Of a stretch of DNA of 64,000 nt, positions 60,807 through 64,000 are shown in pieces. Within the stretch, counting starts at the first letter, position 1, and every line of letters begins with the position of its first letter. Source of the stretch: Leptospira bouyouniensis (GTDB taxonomy: Bacteria > Spirochaetota > Leptospiria > Leptospirales > Leptospiraceae). Under the pieces are notes generated by a model, which ran no database searches, was not told where the DNA came from, and worked only from the letters and a program-made list of their open reading frames with translations. The stretch is from assembly GCF_004769525.1 (NCBI RefSeq), contig NZ_RQFT01000009.1, forward strand, positions 1 through 64,000, written 5' to 3'. The position numbers and the translations under genes are program-made.

Positions 60807-61050
60807 CGAGGATTTCCAAATAGAGGAAAAACTCGCAATATTCATTGCAGAATCCGTTCGCCCCGACTTTGAACAAATTCAAAAGTATATGGGTATAAAA
60901 ACAAAAATCGAAGAACTCGAGGACCGGCCTTTATCTTATTGGATAGATAATGGTATAAGCCAACTCTCAAAAGCAGACCAAGAAAGAATTGCCCGATCTA
61001 AACGAGAGAGCGAGATCATAGAACTAAAACAACAGATAGGAGAGGCATAG
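60784..61050 (+). CDS. Second tail-chaperone cistron or frameshift extension
   Basis: 88 residues from TTG 60784, overlapping the chaperone by 23 bases. The frame is open back to 60691 and is +1 (or -2) relative to the chaperone, so it may be the C-terminal extension of a fused form as in lambda G-T or Mu. The helical, charged C-terminus (S-K-R-E-S-E-I-I-E-L-K-Q-Q) fits tape-measure contact. Independent translation is the alternative. Confidence 0.6.
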   Translation: MPRGYKTSEDFQIEEKLAIFIAESVRPDFEQIQKYMGIKTKIEELEDRPLSYWIDNGISQLSKADQERIARSKRESEIIELKQQIGEA

Positions 61051-61052
61051 TC

Positions 61053-62768
61053 ATGGCTGAAGTACTAATAGATGTAGACAGTATTGCATCGAAACTAGCG
61101 CAAAAACTCGGACCAGAAATGGTCGCAGAGATTTCTAAACGCCAAAAGAGTGCTGGCAGTGGTAACGATGATTCTAGTGGTGGATCGAAAAAGGGATCAC
61201 CGAGTAAGAGGAAAGAAACGAAAAAAGAATCACTTACCGACAAAACAGTTAATAGTTACAAGGAAGGTGCAGAATTAAGCACTCTCGACCAAGACGCCTC
61301 AGAGTTAAGATCTGGAAGATTTTCAGGAGTCATCGGTAGAAGAATCGATTCGGCGAAAAAAATAAAAGATAAGATCCAAGAGGAACGTAAGAAACGCGCT
61401 GAAAAATACGGCGATGTTAGTCGATCGCAAGACGACAGCAACCATCTTGGAAATCAAATGTCTGGCCAATATGAAATCAATGGCCGTCAAAAATACAATA
61501 TTTTAGAAGTAAAAGAAGCAAGAATTATGAATATCCACATGAAAGGAGGGTTAGGTGGTTCAGGCTCTTTTGGTGGAGGTGTATCTATTCCAGGACGAGA
61601 TAATGGCCCTACCCCAGCTTCTCAAGTTAATCAACTTGGCAGCAACATGGAAAAACGCAATGAGGGAGTCTCAAAGGCAGGACAAGGATTCGCAAGCGGT
61701 ATTGGAATCCCGGTTGTAGGAGCTATTCTAGGGGCAACGGTAGCTGCTATCTCTACAATGGGCGGTATGCACCAACAAGCCCTGCAGGCACAAGAAGGTA
61801 CATTTAGCGCATATCGTGGGCAAGGCGGTAGACTCGGAAGCGGGATTACGAGCGAGAACGGTATAGTGCGGACGCCAGAATTAGCTCAATTGGGGATAGC
61901 GCGCGCGAGAATATTGGGAGGTGATCCAAATTCACAAATAGGGATGAACGCAAGATATGGAACGGGGTTAGGAGTCAGATTTGGTGTTACTCAAGGTCTC
62001 GGGGGTTCCGCAGGTGCGGAGCTGTTTGCAAAAATGAGAAAATTTGGCGGGTTCGATGAAAGTGAATCCTCTTTAAAGAAAATCATGTCTGATGGAATTC
62101 GATCGGGTTTCAATGGGCTTAGGCAAGCTGAGTTTATGCAACAAGTTACAGGGATATCAGAAAACGCTTATAATTCTGGCATGGGAATTCAATCAGCAGA
62201 TAAAATCGCGGGTGCCTTTTCCGGTTTGAGTGGTGCTGGTATCCGAGATAATCGATTAAGTTCTGTTTATAGCGCGATGAATGATAATATGACCAAAGAC
62301 GGAGGTCAAATGAATTCAATGTTAGTCGCTCACCATATGCAACAGAATGGAGGGGATTACTTAGCAGCAATGGCAGCGGCAGAAGAAGGTATGGGAAGTC
62401 AGGCGAATATTGGTGCGATCAATAAAATGACACAAGGAATGGATCCAAAAACGAAAGCTATTTGGATGAAAAAACAAGGATTAATCACTGCTACAGAAGG
62501 ACAAAATTCAATTAGTTTAGGTAAAGATATCTTAACAGAAGCTGGAAAAACAACAACTGTAAGCTTCGAAGGTAGAGATGCAGGAAACGATGTTAGAAAT
62601 GTTTCGGGCCAAACTCAAATTACACATTCAAATCAATTGGATGCAGCTGCTATGGGAGAAGCCTTTGAAGCTGCATATGCGGTTCAAAACAAAATATTTG
62701 ATTTGATGATTAAATTAGCAAAATCTGGCAATGAGACCGTCGCAAAATTGAAGAGATATTTGGACTAA
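61053..62768 (+). CDS. Tape-measure-type protein
   Basis: 571 residues with a GGAGAGG ribosome site. Charged N-terminal region, a Gly-rich centre with a hydrophobic segment (I-P-V-V-G-A-I-L-G-A-T-V-A-A-I), then helical parts. Located after the chaperone genes, where the tape measure is expected; 571 residues would mean a short tail or a partner gene not recognised. It ends seven bases before the convergent gene at 62775. Confidence 0.65.
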   Translation: MAEVLIDVDSIASKLAQKLGPEMVAEISKRQKSAGSGNDDSSGGSKKGSPSKRKETKKESLTDKTVNSYKEGAELSTLDQDASELRSGRFSGVIGRRIDSAKKIKDKIQEERKKRAEKYGDVSRSQDDSNHLGNQMSGQYEINGRQKYNILEVKEARIMNIHMKGGLGGSGSFGGGVSIPGRDNGPTPASQVNQLGSNMEKRNEGVSKAGQGFASGIGIPVVGAILGATVAAISTMGGMHQQALQAQEGTFSAYRGQGGRLGSGITSENGIVRTPELAQLGIARARILGGDPNSQIGMNARYGTGLGVRFGVTQGLGGSAGAELFAKMRKFGGFDESESSLKKIMSDGIRSGFNGLRQAEFMQQVTGISENAYNSGMGIQSADKIAGAFSGLSGAGIRDNRLSSVYSAMNDNMTKDGGQMNSMLVAHHMQQNGGDYLAAMAAAEEGMGSQANIGAINKMTQGMDPKTKAIWMKKQGLITATEGQNSISLGKDILTEAGKTTTVSFEGRDAGNDVRNVSGQTQITHSNQLDAAAMGEAFEAAYAVQNKIFDLMIKLAKSGNETVAKLKRYLD

Positions 62769-62774
62769 TGTGAT

Positions 62775-63341
62775 TCAGTCTTCCAATGTTTTTAAACCAT
62801 TGAACTCAATAATTTTCATAGTCAATTTTATGTTACTTCCAATTTCATAGCTGTAGATGAAGTAATTCACTGGTGGGATTTGAAAAATTGCATTTATTTC
62901 GTATTTTTTATTGCGCAATGATTCTTCTTCGATTTTTTCCACTATAGTGGGATGGGTTAGCTGTTTTTTATCGCAGTTAATGGATGCTTGGCTACAAATT
63001 GAAACTTCCCCTATTCCGGAAAAAATTTTTCTATCTCCATACTCTTTAAATGTTTCTACGTTTAGGTCTAAGCACGAAAGTCCAAATCTTTTGTTATCAA
63101 ATTCTCCACCTGTTATTTTCATGAAATCATTTGGGATTATTTGTGTCCCAACAGTTAACATAGCTTTCAATTTGTTTTGGACAATCTTTTCTAACTTTTT
63201 TGATTTAATTGATTGCCCATTGTCTCTAAGTTCACCTGCCTCCTTCCCTTTCGCCATCACTTCGCAGAACGCTTTGTTATCGAGGGTTTTGGAGAAGAGG
63301 GAGGAAGTAAGGAAAATGCTTAGTAAAATAAATCTAGTCAT
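62775..63341 (-). CDS. Secreted protein (cargo)
   Basis: 188 residues with a clear signal peptide (F-I-L-L-S-I-F-L-T-S-S-L-F-S). Several Cys. Opposite strand to the tail genes, so probably a lysogenic accessory gene. No family recognised. Confidence 0.65.
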   Translation of the reverse strand: MTRFILLSIFLTSSLFSKTLDNKAFCEVMAKGKEAGELRDNGQSIKSKKLEKIVQNKLKAMLTVGTQIIPNDFMKITGGEFDNKRFGLSCLDLNVETFKEYGDRKIFSGIGEVSICSQASINCDKKQLTHPTIVEKIEEESLRNKKYEINAIFQIPPVNYFIYSYEIGSNIKLTMKIIEFNGLKTLED

Positions 63342-63372
63342 GGTTAGATTATTGGAAAACCAGCGAGAAGGG

Positions 63373-64000
63373 TCAATCCCATTCTAAGGTAGAGTACCAG
63401 CTTTCTAGTTCCTCTTTGGTTTCTATTGGATGTTTTTTCCCGAATTTACGATGGATTGCGTAATGATAAGGATCTAAGATTCCAGCAGATTGAACTTCAC
63501 AATTCACGCCGGGGGCAAACTGATATTTCTTTACTGTTTGATTCCATCCTTTCCCAATCCAAATAACTGGTATGAGATTCCCTTTCGTCCCTCGAAATGC
63601 GAAATCTTCATTATTGTAATACTTACTTTCCTGATATTCTTTCTTTGTTTTAAAAACTAAACATTTTTTAGTTTCAAAATCAGTGGTTTGTAAAATTGCA
63701 TAATCACGACCTCTTTTACTAAATCTCGTAACTTGGCTAAATAAAGTGCAAAATGTATACAACCATTTCCAATCAAAGTGGTGGCGGTTTTTAAGAAGAT
63801 TAAATTGTGAATATAGCCATTTCGCAACTTCTGTTTCGATTTGATCCCGATGGTGATATCTGAAAAAGTTAATCTCTACATATTTAATTTTATGAAGAAT
63901 TCTAGCAAAAAAACCCTCTGGTTCATCAATAAAGAGCGATTCTATATTTGTGCCAAGTTTTGGGATTGGATGAAAATATCTTGGTTTTTGTAGTTTCTTT
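63373..64000 (-). CDS. Hypothetical protein, partial at right edge
   Basis: The frame is open from 63373 to the window end (at least 209 codons); the TTG at 63762 is internal to a longer reading, so the start lies outside. Aromatic-rich, with W-K-W-L-Y-T-F-C and D-P-Y-H-Y-A-I-H-R. No family recognised. Thirty-one bases separate it from the secreted-protein gene downstream. Confidence 0.65.
   Translation of the reverse strand, partial: KKLQKPRYFHPIPKLGTNIESLFIDEPEGFFARILHKIKYVEINFFRYHHRDQIETEVAKWLYSQFNLLKNRHHFDWKWLYTFCTLFSQVTRFSKRGRDYAILQTTDFETKKCLVFKTKKEYQESKYYNNEDFAFRGTKGNLIPVIWIGKGWNQTVKKYQFAPGVNCEVQSAGILDPYHYAIHRKFGKKHPIETKEELESWYSTLEWD

Larger units (their letters stand above)
1..64000. 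mobile_element. Plasmid-like myovirus prophage, partial
   Basis: The window carries a phage early DNA-metabolism operon, a CI/Cro-like switch, a ParA/Rep plasmid-maintenance cassette and a late block with terminase, portal, prohead protease, capsid, sheath, tube and tape measure. Sheath plus tube implies a contractile tail. No integrase was recognised, and ParA with a Rep-like gene suggests replication as an extrachromosomal element, as reported for the Leptospira phage LE1. Assignment to Leptospira is inference from gene style and low GC. Both ends of the window cut coding regions, so the element continues on both sides. Confidence 0.8.

Noticed and set aside
1..64000. CRISPR arrays, tRNA and rRNA genes
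   Set aside because: No regularly spaced repeats and no cloverleaf or rRNA-like stretch was noticed on either strand.

Overview
The window looks like most of a plasmid-like, contractile-tailed (myovirus-type) prophage from a spirochaete, most likely a saprophytic Leptospira. Grounds for this: low-GC DNA; a ParA / DUF3102-type partner / Rep-like cassette without a visible integrase, which recalls the Leptospira biflexa phage LE1 that replicates as a plasmid (recalled from the literature, not checked by alignment); a giant SpvB/RHS protein and lipoproteins of Leptospira style; and a full head-tail module. No rRNA, tRNA or CRISPR was seen. Both window ends cut genes (1-225 and 63373-64000, both minus strand).

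Layout. 1-11.8 kb, minus strand: one tightly coupled early operon (ATGA start/stop overlaps) for DNA metabolism: SbcD- and SbcC-like nuclease subunits, a ParB-domain protein, an SF2 helicase, a winged-helix protein, a D12-class adenine methyltransferase and many small genes, four of them very short or cut by the window edge (1448-1600, 1299-1451, 6797-6931, 1-225). 11.9-13.1 kb: lysogeny switch, with two Cro-like HTH genes divergent from a CI-like repressor across a palindromic operator. 13.0-16.7 kb: accessory and defence-like genes (class III cyclase homologue plus ImmA/IrrE peptidase; DUF6941-like plus HicB-like/HicA-like). 17.0-20.9 kb: plasmid maintenance (ParA, partner, iteron-like repeats, Rep-like protein, ParB-like protein). 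20.9-21.9 kb: a ribbon-helix-helix protein coupled to an AbiC-like membrane protein. 21.9-24.3 kb: terminase. 24.3-39.6 kb: cargo block interrupting the late genes (RHS toxin-like protein, lipoproteins, Kelch protein, an IS, two PD-(D/E)XK-like genes). 39.7-62.8 kb: portal, head, prohead protease, scaffold, major capsid, two polyvalent virion-type proteins, tail sheath, tube, chaperone and tape measure. 62.8-64 kb: two minus-strand genes.

The most notable signal is a repeated bipartite element, TTGnnn - 19 nt - TTGTC(A/C)CTTCCC, found seven times. The two TTGs are exactly 25 nt apart every time, and each copy sits in front of a plus-strand gene: the ParB-like gene, the small terminase, the portal, the 44.7, 46.8 and 53.7 kb genes, and the sheath operon. 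The start codon often follows immediately, so there is no room for a leader. I read it as a phage-specific late promoter. At the terminase copy, GCAGTA half-sites lie inside the element and next to the divergent RHH gene, suggesting repression by that protein. Other points of interest: a candidate +1/-2 frameshift in the tail chaperone, a hydrophobic N-terminus on the capsid protein, a lipoprotein-like signal inside the RHS gene, and several possible two-gene defence modules.
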